Counted from the stretch's first letter, positions 38,946 to 47,399 are shown. The stretch is DNA of 64,000 bases from Prado023 sp963714995 (GCA_963714995.1 CAVQQP010000005.1:1-64000), one strand, 5' to 3'. Numbers and translations: made by a program. Notes: generated by a model not told the origin, from the sequence alone.

Positions 38946-40122
38946 AGAGGGCTCGGCACGCGCCCGAGGGGACCTCTTTCGTGGCCGAGGTTGTGGCCTT
39001 TATTGCCGGCTCTACTTCGGCCTTCGTCAGGGCGAAGCCTGTCTGGTCGTCGTCCAGGGCGTTGGCGAACACCAGGCCGAGCACTGACCCGTCCAGCCCC
39101 AGCAGCGCCCCTCCGGAGTTGCCGGGGCGGACCAGGCCACGGAACACGTGGACCTCACGGCTGCCCGACCCCTCGTCGTCCGCCACGAGGATCTGCCCGC
39201 GGACCCGCGCCTCGCCGAGGGTCAACCGGCCGCCACCGGGGAAGCCGGCCACCACGGCATCCGTCCCCCGCGGGGCGTCGGCGGTCCAGGGCGGCGCCGG
39301 GGACTCCAGCCCGGGCACGTGCAGGATCGCGATGTCGTTCTCGGGATCGAGGTACACCAGGCGCGCGCCGCGGGTCGCCCCGTCGTTCGCCGAGCGGACG
39401 GTGATCCGACCCGCACCGGCCACCACATGGGCGTTCGTGGCCACGCGACCGGGGCTGACCACGACGCCCGAGCCCAGCGATGAGGACCCACAGCGGGTGG
39501 AGGTCGTGGCCACCTGGAGCACCGACGCTCGCGCCACCCGGGTCGCGTCGTCCGAGATGTCGACATCCCCGGGGTCCTCGACCGGGGGCAGGGTGGCCGG
39601 GTTGAACGGCAGGCTGGGCACGTCGATCGTGGCCAGGAGCTCGCGGGCATCATCCAGGAGGGTCCCGCCGGGGCCGGCCAGCACCTGGTCGAGCAGGGGG
39701 AACCCACGGGAGGCGCGGACCTGCTCGGAGGTGGGGCCCAGGGAGCTCGAGGCGGCCACGGACAGCACCATCCACGCGCAGAACAGGAACGCCAGGATGC
39801 TCACGACCATCCCCGAGGCGCTGTCCAGCACGCGGATGGGACGGAAGTCGACGGCCTCGCGGACGGTCCGACCGGCGAACCCCAGGATCGCCTGGCCGAT
39901 GACCCCGAGGACGAACATCCCGGCCAGCGTGGCCATGGCCTGCAGGAACGTGGGCCACTCCTGGCCGGACAACAGCCGCGGGACCAGCCACGCGCCGCAC
40001 AGGGCGCCGCCGATGAAGCCGGCGAACGACGCGGCTGTGGCGATGACCCCTGATCGCCACCCGGCGATCGCAACCACCAGCAGCCCCACGAGCAGCGCGA
40101 TGTCGACCCAGTTGGCGCTCAC
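38944..40122 (-). CDS. marP: MarP-type periplasmic serine protease (CvpA + trypsin-like)
   Basis: Membrane-anchored protease; in M. tuberculosis MarP is needed for acid resistance and cleaves a peptidoglycan hydrolase. Residues 1-125 hold four membrane segments of a CvpA-like domain (VDIALLVGLLVVAIAGWRSG, FAGFIGGALCGAWLVPRLL, AGMFVLGVIGQAILGF, MVVSILAFLFCAWMVLSV). The protease domain has the triad His232 (RVATNAHVV), Asp263 (DPENDIAIL) and Ser336 (RPGNSGGAL). Cys211 and Cys389 flank the domain, matching the redox disulfide Cys214-Cys395 reported for MarP. At 392 residues, length and order agree. The GTG start overlaps the Nudix stop (GTGA). Confidence 0.9.
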   Translation of the reverse strand: MSANWVDIALLVGLLVVAIAGWRSGVIATAASFAGFIGGALCGAWLVPRLLSGQEWPTFLQAMATLAGMFVLGVIGQAILGFAGRTVREAVDFRPIRVLDSASGMVVSILAFLFCAWMVLSVAASSSLGPTSEQVRASRGFPLLDQVLAGPGGTLLDDARELLATIDVPSLPFNPATLPPVEDPGDVDISDDATRVARASVLQVATTSTRCGSSSLGSGVVVSPGRVATNAHVVAGAGRITVRSANDGATRGARLVYLDPENDIAILHVPGLESPAPPWTADAPRGTDAVVAGFPGGGRLTLGEARVRGQILVADDEGSGSREVHVFRGLVRPGNSGGALLGLDGSVLGLVFANALDDDQTGFALTKAEVEPAIKATTSATKEVPSGACRAL

Positions 40123-40799
40123 CAGGAGATCCCGACCTCACGCTCCGTCGGCCACGGCTGGGACCAGCCCGCCAGCTCCAGCAGCCGGTCGAGCAGGCCG
40201 GCGGTGAAGCCCCACACCAACATGTCCGCGACCTGGAACCCGGGCCCACGGTAGCCCGACGGGTGCACGACAGTGACCCGGTTCGCCGGCGCGACGAGGT
40301 CCGCCAGCGGGATCCGCTCGGCGCGTGCGACCTCCCGCGGATCAGCCGCCCACACCGGGACCGGCACGCTCCAGTAGCCGATCACGGGAGTGACCGTGTA
40401 GCCGCTGGGGGGCAGCCAGAGGTCGGGGAGCACCCGCACCACCGTGACTCCGGCGGGCTCCAGCCCGGTCTCCTCCCGGGCCTCGCGCAGGGCGGCCGCG
40501 ACAGGACCGTCATCCTCGGGATCGACCCCCCCACCGGGGAACGCCGGCTGGCCGGCGTGCGAGCGCATGTCGGCCGCCCGCTCGATCAGCAGGACGTCGG
40601 GGCCGTGCGGACCGTCCCCGAACAGGATGAGGACCGCCGAGGACCGGCTCTCCGTGTCCGGCGGGGGGGTGAATCGCGACAGCTCGTGACCGGCAACGCC
40701 GTCGAGCGCACCGAGGAAGCTGGTGAACCACTCGGGCAGCGGGGCGCCACCCTCATCGGCGACGGGGTGGGCCTGTCCCGATCCGTCCCGGCTGCTCAT
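40119..40799 (-). CDS. CoA pyrophosphatase-type Nudix hydrolase
   Basis: 226-residue Nudix protein of the NUDT7/CoA-pyrophosphatase type. The Nudix box is complete: GGGVDPEDDGPVAAALREAR with EETGLEP following (GX5EX7REUXEEXGU). Upstream, LLIERAADMRSHAGQPAFPG contains the LxxRxxxxxxHxGqxaFPGG motif that marks CoA-specific members. Predicted to split CoA or its derivatives into 3',5'-ADP and 4'-phosphopantetheine. The ATG at 40799 overlaps the nth stop (ATGA), and its stop overlaps marP, so nth, this gene and marP form one operon. Confidence 0.85.
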   Translation of the reverse strand: MSSRDGSGQAHPVADEGGAPLPEWFTSFLGALDGVAGHELSRFTPPPDTESRSSAVLILFGDGPHGPDVLLIERAADMRSHAGQPAFPGGGVDPEDDGPVAAALREAREETGLEPAGVTVVRVLPDLWLPPSGYTVTPVIGYWSVPVPVWAADPREVARAERIPLADLVAPANRVTVVHPSGYRGPGFQVADMLVWGFTAGLLDRLLELAGWSQPWPTEREVGISW

Positions 40800-41503
40800 G
40801 ATGTGCCCTTGACCAGCCGTGCGGCCTTCACCGGATCCGTCTGTCCCTCGCCGAAGCTCGGGCACAGCTGCGCCACCGGGCACGCGCCGCAGGCGGGAGT
40901 GCGGGCATGGCAGACGCGCCGGCCGTGCCAGATCAGGCGGTGGGACAGCACAGTCCACTCCGAGCGTGGGAACAGCGAGCCGACCTCGGCCTCGACCTTC
41001 ACGGGGTCCTCCGCCGTGGTCCAGCCGAACCGCCGGGAGAGCCTGCCGAAGTGCGTGTCCACGGTGATCCCCGGGACGTCGAAGGCGTTGCCCAGCACCA
41101 CATTGGCCGTCTTGCGGCCCACTCCGGGCAGCGTGACCAGGTCCTTCAGGCGCCCCGGCACCTCACCGTCATGGGCCTCGACGAGCCGCGCGGCCATGCC
41201 CTGCAGGGAGGCGGCCTTCGCCCGGAAGAAGCCGGTGGACTCGATCATCGACTCGAGCTCCGCGCGGTCCGCGGCGGCCAGGTCGGCCGGGGTGGGATAG
41301 GCAGCGAAGACCTTGGGGGTGACCATGTTCACGCGCACGTCGGTGCACTGCGCGGACAGGATCGTCGCGACCAGCAGCTGGTACGGCGACTCGAAGTCGA
41401 GCTCGCAGTGCGCATCCGGGTAGGTCTCGGCCAGGATCCGACCCATCCGCCGGGCCCGCCGGACCAGCGCCGTGCGCGTCGCCGGGGGTGCGGAGGTGGG
41501 CAT
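40796..41503 (-). CDS. nth: Endonuclease III
   Basis: Base-excision DNA glycosylase/AP lyase for oxidised pyrimidines. 235 residues. Seen: ILSAQCTDVRVNMVTPKVFA, HhH motif DLVTLPGVGRKTANVVLGNA with catalytic Lys131, VDTHFGRLSRRFG with catalytic Asp149, and the [4Fe-4S] ligands Cys198, 205, 208 and 214 (C-x6-C-x2-C-x5-C). The ATG at 41503 is preceded by TAGGCT six bases upstream, the spacing of a leaderless transcript. Confidence 0.95.
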   Translation of the reverse strand: MPTSAPPATRTALVRRARRMGRILAETYPDAHCELDFESPYQLLVATILSAQCTDVRVNMVTPKVFAAYPTPADLAAADRAELESMIESTGFFRAKAASLQGMAARLVEAHDGEVPGRLKDLVTLPGVGRKTANVVLGNAFDVPGITVDTHFGRLSRRFGWTTAEDPVKVEAEVGSLFPRSEWTVLSHRLIWHGRRVCHARTPACGACPVAQLCPSFGEGQTDPVKAARLVKGTS

Positions 41504-41509
41504 ATGGAT

Positions 41510-41515
41510 AGCCTA
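41510..41515 (-). promoter_or_regulatory. -10 element of nth, leaderless-type
   Basis: TAGGCT on the minus strand, six bases before the nth ATG, so transcription would begin at the start codon. No -35 consensus is obvious. Confidence 0.4.
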
Positions 41516-41552
41516 GGGCCGATCCGTGCCACCCGAGCCTGCTGGGAGATCC

Positions 41553-42050
41553 ATGGCCACCAAGCCCCCGCCGACACCACCCGAGGTGGATCCGGCCTAC
41601 TCCGGGCTGAGCCTCGACGACCTGCGCGACCTGCGTCGGGAGCTCGGCGACGAGGAGTCCCGGGTGTCCTACTGGCGCCGGATCATCCAGGCGCGCATCG
41701 ACCTGCTGACCCGGGGAAGCTCCGACGGGGACATCGTCGAGCGGCTCACCTCCGTGCTGGCCGAGAGCGGTGCGGTGCATCGACGCCTGGCCAACCTGTC
41801 GGTCAAGCCGGCGGGGGACATCGAGGCCCTGCCGGACCTGCATGGGCTCTGGACGCGGGTCGTGGACTCCCGTGACGCTGCGGCCGTGGCCGCGTTCGTC
41901 GAGGAGCTGCGCGCGGTGGAGACCGACATCTCAGCGCTGCGGCGGGAGATCCATCAGCGCCTGGACGAGGCCACCGCGCAGCTGATCGCCCGCTACCGGC
42001 AGGATCCGACCCTCGCGCTCACCGCGCTGCCCGACATCGGGCTGCGCTAG
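41553..42050 (+). CDS. rsiG: RsiG-like c-di-GMP-binding anti-sigma factor
   Basis: 165-residue helical protein. RsiG of Streptomyces is an anti-sigma factor of WhiG that needs two c-di-GMP molecules and carries E(X3)S(X2)R(X3)Q(X3)D on each helix of an antiparallel coiled coil. Here the first copy is exact: Glu35, Ser39, Arg42, Gln46, Asp50. The second helix has Glu123, Ser127, Arg130, His134, Asp138, so only the Gln is changed. The N-terminal ~20 residues are Pro-rich; the middle (residues 55-110) joins the helices. ATG 41553 was chosen for lack of a better start. It is divergent from nth and 59 bases before crp. No WhiG-type sigma gene is in the window. Confidence 0.8.
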   Translation: MATKPPPTPPEVDPAYSGLSLDDLRDLRRELGDEESRVSYWRRIIQARIDLLTRGSSDGDIVERLTSVLAESGAVHRRLANLSVKPAGDIEALPDLHGLWTRVVDSRDAAAVAAFVEELRAVETDISALRREIHQRLDEATAQLIARYRQDPTLALTALPDIGLR

Positions 42051-42109
42051 GCCACTACTGTGGGAGCCCAGCGGGGGCCAGTACCGCGCGCCCATGGGAG
42101 GAGTCACCC

Positions 42110-42784
42110 GTGCAGGATCGGCTGCGCTCCGCGCCACTGTTCACTGCCCTGGACGACGACGCTGCAGCCGCGATGCGGGCGTCGATGGTCGAGGTGCGCC
42201 TGACCAAGGGCGACGTCCTGTTCACCGAGGGCGAGGTCGGGGACAAGCTGTTCCTGATCGAGTCCGGCAAGATCAAGCTCGGCCACACCGCCACGGACGG
42301 CCGCGAGTCCCTCATCGCCGTGCTGGGTTCCGGCGAGATGCTCGGCGAGCTCTCCCTGTTCGATCCCGGTCCCCGCACCGCGACCGCCGTGGCCGTGACC
42401 AAGGCCAAGGTGCTGTCCATGGGACATGAGGCGCTGCTCCCGTGGTTGGTCGGGCGGCCGGACATGGCCGTCGCGCTCCTGGCCTCCCTGGCCCGACGCC
42501 TGCGCCGGACGAACGAGGCCATGGCCGACCTCGTGTTCTCCGACGTCCCCGGCCGGGTGGCCAAGGCCCTGCTCGAGCTGGGGTCCAAGTTCGGCGAGGA
42601 GACCCCCGACGGCCTGCTCGTGAGCCACGACCTGACCCAGGAGGAGCTCGCCCAGCTCGTCGGGGCCTCCCGGGAGACGGTGAACAAGGCGCTGGCGGAC
42701 TTCTCCCAGCGCGGGTGGATCCGCATCGAGCAGCGTCAGGTGACCCTCATGGACGTCCCCCGGCTGGAGCAGCGCGCCCGCTGA
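42110..42784 (+). CDS. crp: Crp/Fnr family transcriptional regulator (Crp type)
   Basis: 224 residues: N-terminal cyclic-nucleotide-binding barrel and C-terminal winged helix. The phosphate-binding cassette is GEMLGELSLFDPGPRTATAV, with the ELS Glu and the RTA Arg-Thr that contact cAMP. The helix-turn-helix is LTQEELAQLVGASRETVNKA, including the recognition-helix RETVNKAL. This is the M. tuberculosis CRP (Rv3676) type, and neighbours on both sides agree. The GTG start (42110) is read as the first residue of VQDRLRSAPLF. Confidence 0.9.
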   Translation: MQDRLRSAPLFTALDDDAAAAMRASMVEVRLTKGDVLFTEGEVGDKLFLIESGKIKLGHTATDGRESLIAVLGSGEMLGELSLFDPGPRTATAVAVTKAKVLSMGHEALLPWLVGRPDMAVALLASLARRLRRTNEAMADLVFSDVPGRVAKALLELGSKFGEETPDGLLVSHDLTQEELAQLVGASRETVNKALADFSQRGWIRIEQRQVTLMDVPRLEQRAR

Positions 42785-42818
42785 CGAACGGCGGGGGGAC
42801 GGCGCCGGCCAGTGCCGC

Positions 42819-42824
42819 TACATT
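42819..42824 (+). promoter_or_regulatory. -10 element of the DUF4177 gene, leaderless-type
   Basis: TACATT lies six bases before the ATG at 42831, giving a start codon at the predicted transcription start. Confidence 0.4.
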
Positions 42825-42830
42825 GACCCC

Positions 42831-42995
42831 ATGGCTGAACGCACCCGGTGGGAGTACGCCACCGCACCCCTGCTGATCCACGCGACGCAACAGATCCTCA
42901 ACAACTGGGGCACCGACGGCTGGGAGCTGGTCCAGGTCGTCCCCGGTCCGAACCCCGAGCAGCTCGTCGCCTACTTCAAGCGACCGTTGGCCTGA
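42831..42995 (+). CDS. DUF4177 domain-containing small protein
   Basis: 54 residues: RTRWEYATAPLLIHATQQIL, then NNWGTDGWELVQVVPGP and VAYFKRPLA. The pattern WEY..., LN..G.dGWELV..., ...YfKRp is that of DUF4177, a small beta-hairpin domain of unknown role. A separate possibility is that it is translated with RidA, whose ATG lies one base after this stop (TGACATG). It is too short for typical gene callers, but the motif, codon use and the leaderless promoter position support it. Confidence 0.8.
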   Translation: MAERTRWEYATAPLLIHATQQILNNWGTDGWELVQVVPGPNPEQLVAYFKRPLA

Positions 42996-42996
42996 C

Positions 42997-43458
42997 ATGG
43001 GAGCCGTCGAGGAGCGCCTGTCCGCGCTGGGACACGCCGTCCCGGACGTGGCCCCCCCGGTCGCGGTCTACGTGCCGGCCGTCCAGACCGGCAGCCTCGT
43101 CTACACCTCCGGCCAGCTGCCGCTGATCTCCGGCGTCCTCATGGGCACGGGCAAGGTGGGTGCCGAGGTCACCCCCGACCAGGCCGCGCAGATGGCCGCC
43201 CAGTGCGCCCTGAACGCGATCGCCGCCATCCGGGCGCTCGTCGGCGACCTCGATCGAGTGGTGCGCGTGGTCAAGGTGGTCGGGTTCGTGGCCAGCGACC
43301 CGGGGTTCAGCGGGCAACCGGGCGTGGTCAACGGTGCCAGCGAGCTCCTCGGGGCCGCGTTCGGCGAGGCCGGGGTGCACGCCCGTTCGGCCGTGGGCGT
43401 GGCCGTCCTGCCGCTGGACGCCCCCGTCGAGGTCGAGGTCATCGTGGAGATCGCCTGA
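42997..43458 (+). CDS. RidA family protein
   Basis: 153 residues of the YjgF/YER057c/UK114 family, which hydrolyse reactive enamine/imine intermediates in several members. Seen: GSLVYTSGQLPLISG near residue 31-45, QCALNAIAAIRALVGDLDRV, KVVGFVASDPGFSGQPGVVN and the terminal ARSAVGVAVLPLDAPVEVEV. The family's catalytic Arg (usually RxxxxxxLP with R at the first position) appears as ARSAVGVAVLP, so Arg is present. It is of the larger actinobacterial subgroup near crp (Rv3678c-like). It follows DUF4177 after one base and is followed directly by the Nudix gene. Confidence 0.85.
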   Translation: MGAVEERLSALGHAVPDVAPPVAVYVPAVQTGSLVYTSGQLPLISGVLMGTGKVGAEVTPDQAAQMAAQCALNAIAAIRALVGDLDRVVRVVKVVGFVASDPGFSGQPGVVNGASELLGAAFGEAGVHARSAVGVAVLPLDAPVEVEVIVEIA

Positions 43459-44322
43459 ATGGTCCTGGAGATGCCGCCCGAGCTGGTGCAGCGGGCACGC
43501 ACGCTGGCCCAGGGCGGTCCCTGGGAGCCGCCTGAGGCCCTGCATGCCGCCACCATCGTGCTGCTGCGCGACGGGACCGCCGGCCTCGAGGTCCTGCTCA
43601 TGCGGCGTCCGGACTCGATGGCCTTCGCGCCGGGGATGCACGTGTTCCCCGGCGGACGGGTGGACCTGGCCCAGGACGGCGAGCCCACCATCAGCGGGAC
43701 GGTGCGCGCCGGAGCCTGGACCGACCCCGCGCTCGCGCGCGCACTGATCGTCGCGGGGATCCGCGAGACCTTCGAGGAGGCCGGGGTCCTGCTCGCCGTC
43801 GACCGGTCCGGGCGACCCGCGGTCCCCGACGACAGGTGGGCGCGCGACCGGCAGGCCAGCGAGACCGCCGGCGGGTTCCCCTCGGTCCTGCGCCGGCGCA
43901 GGCTGCACATCCAGGCCGACCTGCTGGTCCCGATCGCGCACTGGATCACCCCCGAGATCGAGACCCGCCGATTCGACACCCGCTTCCTCGCCGCAGCCCT
44001 CCCCGCGGGTCAGGACGTCGACGCCCACGTCACCGAGACCGACTCCGCCCACTGGATGGCGCCGGCTGACGCGCTCGCCCAGTACCGCGCCGGCGGGCTG
44101 GCCATGCTGCCGCCGACCGTGGCCGTGCTCGCTGACCTGGCCGGGCAGCGCTCGGTCGGCGACGCCCTGCACTGGGCACGGGCCCGGGAGGTCGTGCCGC
44201 TGCTGCCGCGGGCTCAGATGTCCGGTGATGACCTCACGTGGGTCCTGGTCCACGGCTACACCGGGGAGGTGCTGTCCGCCACCTCCCAGCCGTCGGGGTC
44301 CGAGGAGCGCGGGGCGCGCTGA
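43459..44322 (+). CDS. Nudix hydrolase, NUDT19-like
   Basis: 287 residues. The Nudix catalytic helix is ALIVAGIRETFEEAGVLLAV (REx2EEAG), but between the Gly of the box (VFPGGRVDLAQ) and the helix there are ~45 residues instead of five. That long insert before the REx2EE helix is the mark of NUDT19-type proteins. Substrate unknown; CoA diphosphohydrolase is the known activity of mammalian NUDT19. The start ATG follows the RidA stop with no gap, and the stop shares a base with the next ATG (TGATG). Confidence 0.8.
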   Translation: MVLEMPPELVQRARTLAQGGPWEPPEALHAATIVLLRDGTAGLEVLLMRRPDSMAFAPGMHVFPGGRVDLAQDGEPTISGTVRAGAWTDPALARALIVAGIRETFEEAGVLLAVDRSGRPAVPDDRWARDRQASETAGGFPSVLRRRRLHIQADLLVPIAHWITPEIETRRFDTRFLAAALPAGQDVDAHVTETDSAHWMAPADALAQYRAGGLAMLPPTVAVLADLAGQRSVGDALHWARAREVVPLLPRAQMSGDDLTWVLVHGYTGEVLSATSQPSGSEERGAR

Positions 44323-45149
44323 TGCGTCCCCTGGGGTCCTCGGGTCCGTGGGCGGCCGGGCGGGTCACCCCGCGCGCCACCGCCCTGCTGGCACCCAACG
44401 CCAGCTGGATGACCTTGGACGGGACCAACTCCTGGCTCCTGGCCGAGCCGGGCTCCGACCTCGCCGTCCTGGTCGACCCGGGACCCGATGACCCGGGACA
44501 CCTCACCGCACTGGTGGCCGCCGCCGACGCGCTCGACGCCCGGATCGCGCTGATCCTGCTGACCCACGGCCATGCCGATCACAGCGCCGGCGCCCGCAGC
44601 CTCCACGACCTGACCGGGGCACCCGTCCGAGCCCTCGACCCGGCCCATCGCCTGGGCGACGAGGGGCTGGCCGATGACGACGTGGTGTCGGTCGGAGGTC
44701 TGGAGGTGTCCGTGGTCGCGACACCGGGACACACCGCCGACAGCCTGACCTTCCTGCTGCCCGCTGACGGGGCCCTGCTCACGGGGGACACGGTCCTGGG
44801 ACGTGGCAGCGCTGTCATAGCCCACCCCGATGGACATCTGGGCGCCTACCTGGCGTCCCTGGGTCGGCTGGCCGAACTCGCCGGGCGGACCGGGGCCGGG
44901 TGGGTCCTGCCCGGGCACGGGCCCGCGAACCCCGACCCCGCAGGTCTGCTGACCGACTACGTCGAGCACCGCCGGGAGCGCCTGGCGCTCGTGTCGGCAG
45001 CGATGGCCGCCGGCACGACCGACATCGACGACCTGCTGGCGGTGGTCTACCCGGAGGTGCCCCCGGCGCTGCTCTGGGCCGCCCGGCTGTCGCTGGCCGC
45101 CCAGGTCGAGTACCTCACCGACCGGGCACCTGGGCTCACGGCGCACTAG
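44322..45149 (+). CDS. Metallo-beta-lactamase-fold hydrolase (LACTB2-like)
   Basis: 275 residues with the metal ligands of the superfamily: LLTHGHADHSAGARSLHDLT (HxHxDH), VVATPGHTADSLTFLLPADG (third His), LLTGDTVLGRGSAV (bridging Asp) and VLPGHGPANPDPAG (last His). The C-terminal ~75-residue winged-helix-like part (EHRRERLALVSAAMAAG, then VYPEVPPALLWAARLSLAAQ) is that of LACTB2/Rv3677c-type proteins, which are endoribonuclease-like in animals. Substrate unknown here. Translationally coupled to the Nudix gene. Confidence 0.85.
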   Translation: MRPLGSSGPWAAGRVTPRATALLAPNASWMTLDGTNSWLLAEPGSDLAVLVDPGPDDPGHLTALVAAADALDARIALILLTHGHADHSAGARSLHDLTGAPVRALDPAHRLGDEGLADDDVVSVGGLEVSVVATPGHTADSLTFLLPADGALLTGDTVLGRGSAVIAHPDGHLGAYLASLGRLAELAGRTGAGWVLPGHGPANPDPAGLLTDYVEHRRERLALVSAAMAAGTTDIDDLLAVVYPEVPPALLWAARLSLAAQVEYLTDRAPGLTAH

Positions 45150-45155
45150 TCTTCC

Positions 45156-46178
45156 GTGGTGACCGCGCCCCGGCTCTTCCCCGACGTGCGGCTGCACATC
45201 GTCTCGGGCAAGGGCGGTGCGGGCAAGACGACGGTGGCCGCAGCCCTCGCGCTGGCCCTGGCCGCCGAGGGCCGGCGCACGCTGCTGATGGAGGTCGAGG
45301 GCCGCCAGGGGATCGCCCAGCTGTTCGACTCCGCGCCGCTGCCCTACGAGGAGCGCCGTGTGGCCCGGGCGCCGGACGGCGGGGAGGTGCGGGCGCTGGC
45401 GGTCGACCCCGAGGCTGCCCTGCTGGAGTACCTCGAGATGTTCTACAACCTCCGGCGTGCCGGCTCGGCGCTGTCGCGCATGGGCGCCATCGACTTCGCC
45501 ACGACGATCGCCCCGGGCGTGCGCGACGTCCTGCTGACCGGCAAGGCCATCGAGGCGGTCAAGCGGACCAAGGACGGCAAGCCCGTGTTCGACGCGGTCG
45601 TGATGGACGCGCCCCCGACGGGACGGATCACCCGGTTCCTCAACGTCAACTCCGAGGTCGCCGGGATCGCCCGGATGGGGCCGATCCACAGCCAGGCGAA
45701 GTCCGTGATGGCGGTCATGGCATCCCCGCGGACCGCCGTGCACCTGGTGACCCTGCTCGAGGAGATGCCGGTCCAGGAGACCATCGACGGCGTGGGGCAC
45801 CTGCACGAGGAGGGGCTGCCCGTGGGCGCCGTGATCATCAACTCGGACCGGCCACCCCTGCTCACGGCCCCCCAGCGCGACGAGGCCCTGCGCGGAGGGC
45901 TGGACCGGATGGCCCTGGCCACGGCCGTGTCCGCGGCCGACGTGATCACCTCCCGGGACCCACACACCGTCGACGAGGTGGTGGACGCGCTGGTCGAGGA
46001 GGCCCGCGACCACGCCGAGCGCGTCGCCGTCGCAGAGCAGGAGCGCGCCACCCTGACCCAGTTGGACCTGCCCCAGCTGTCCCTGCCGCACATCCCGGCC
46101 GGGATCGACCTCGGGGCGCTCTACGAGCTGGCGGCCCGGCTGCGCGCCGCCGGCCTGGGCCCCGAGCCGCGGCCATGA
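45156..46178 (+). CDS. ArsA/GET3-family ATPase, first of two
   Basis: 340 residues. Deviant Walker A: RLHIVSGKGGAGKTTVAAAL. Next LLMEVEGRQGIAQLF occupies switch I, and FDAVVMDAPPTGRITRFLNV switch II with DAPPTG. This is the Rv3679-like member of a conserved pair found in most actinobacteria. Homologues in mycobacteria form a complex with the second protein; no arsenite function is implied. The C-terminus is helical (RVAVAEQERATLTQLDLPQ). Two GTG codons (45156, 45159) compete as start. The ATG of the next gene overlaps this stop by four bases. Confidence 0.85.
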   Translation: MVTAPRLFPDVRLHIVSGKGGAGKTTVAAALALALAAEGRRTLLMEVEGRQGIAQLFDSAPLPYEERRVARAPDGGEVRALAVDPEAALLEYLEMFYNLRRAGSALSRMGAIDFATTIAPGVRDVLLTGKAIEAVKRTKDGKPVFDAVVMDAPPTGRITRFLNVNSEVAGIARMGPIHSQAKSVMAVMASPRTAVHLVTLLEEMPVQETIDGVGHLHEEGLPVGAVIINSDRPPLLTAPQRDEALRGGLDRMALATAVSAADVITSRDPHTVDEVVDALVEEARDHAERVAVAEQERATLTQLDLPQLSLPHIPAGIDLGALYELAARLRAAGLGPEPRP

Positions 46179-47362
46179 GCCCCGCCCTGTGGGAGTCGGC
46201 CGCCACCCTGGACATCGATGCGCTGCTCGCGGACCCGGGCACGCACATCATCGTCTGCTGTGGGTCCGGGGGGGTCGGCAAGACCACCACGGCTGCCGCC
46301 CTGGGCGTGCGCGCCGCCGAGGCGGGGCGGCGGACCGTGGTGCTCACCATCGACCCCGCCCGGCGCCTGGCCCAGTCCCTGGGACTGTCCGAGCTGGACA
46401 ACACCCCGGCCCCGATCCCGGGCGTCGACCTGTCCCAGGGCGGGTCCCTGGACGCGATGATGCTCGACATGAAGCGGACCTTCGACGAGGTGGTCATCGC
46501 CCACAGCGCCCCGGGCCGCGCCCAGGCCATCCTGGACAACCCGTTCTACCAGGCGCTGTCGAGCTCGTTCGCGGGCACGCAGGAGTACATGGCCATGGAG
46601 AAGCTGGGGCAGCTGCACCGGGAGTCCCAGTCCCAGGGCCGCTGGGACCTGATCATCGTCGACACCCCGCCGTCGCGCTCCGCCCTGGACTTCCTGGACG
46701 CCCCCATGCGGCTCGGGGCGTTCCTCGACGGCCGGCTGATCCGGATCCTCGCCGCACCCGCGCGCGTGGGGGGTCGTGCCTACATGCGGCTGGTGTCGGC
46801 CAGCCTGGGGGTGTTCAGCAACGTCCTGAACAAGATCATCGGGGCCCAGGTCCTGACCGACCTGCAGACGTTCGTCGCGTCCGCCGAGGCCCTGTTCGGC
46901 GGGTTCCGGGAGCGCGCCGAGCAGACCTACGCCCTGCTGGCGGCCCGCGGCACCTCCTTCCTGGTGGTTGCCGCCCCCGAGCCCGACGCCCTGCGGGAGG
47001 CCTCGTACTTCGTGGAGCGGCTGGAGTCGGAGTCCATGCCGCTGGCCGGGCTGGTGCTCAACCGCGTCGCACCGGTCCGGCTGCCGGAGCTGAGCCCCGA
47101 CCAGGCCGCCGCCGGAGCCGAGCGGCTCCGTGCCGAGGACCCCCCCGTGGACTCCGCTGCGGCCCTGACCGCGTCCCTGCTGGAGCTGCATGCCGATCGC
47201 ATGCGCCAGTCCGAGCGACAGCACCGCCTGGCCGACCGCTTCGTCGCGGCCAACCCGCGGGTGCCGGTGACCGCGGTCACGGCCCTGGCCCAGGACGTCC
47301 ATGACCTGGAGGGGCTGCGGCGGGTCGGGGACCTGATGGCCGAGCGACGCGCTCACTCGTGA
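46175..47362 (+). CDS. ArsA/GET3-family ATPase, second of two
   Basis: 395 residues. Walker A THIIVCCGSGGVGKTTTAAA, switch I VVLTIDPARRLAQSLGL and switch II WDLIIVDTPPSRSALDFLDA (DTPPS). This is the Rv3680-like member, longer than its partner and with a methionine-containing helical region (SLDAMMLDMKRTFDEVVIAH, then GTQEYMAMEKLGQLHRESQS) that corresponds to the client-binding helices of GET3 proteins. The ATG overlaps the stop of the first copy, and the bifunctional PBP follows 37 bases downstream. Confidence 0.85.
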   Translation: MSPALWESAATLDIDALLADPGTHIIVCCGSGGVGKTTTAAALGVRAAEAGRRTVVLTIDPARRLAQSLGLSELDNTPAPIPGVDLSQGGSLDAMMLDMKRTFDEVVIAHSAPGRAQAILDNPFYQALSSSFAGTQEYMAMEKLGQLHRESQSQGRWDLIIVDTPPSRSALDFLDAPMRLGAFLDGRLIRILAAPARVGGRAYMRLVSASLGVFSNVLNKIIGAQVLTDLQTFVASAEALFGGFRERAEQTYALLAARGTSFLVVAAPEPDALREASYFVERLESESMPLAGLVLNRVAPVRLPELSPDQAAAGAERLRAEDPPVDSAAALTASLLELHADRMRQSERQHRLADRFVAANPRVPVTAVTALAQDVHDLEGLRRVGDLMAERRAHS

Positions 47363-47399
47363 GGTGGGGGCATTGCGGGAGTTGACGTAAAATCGGTCC

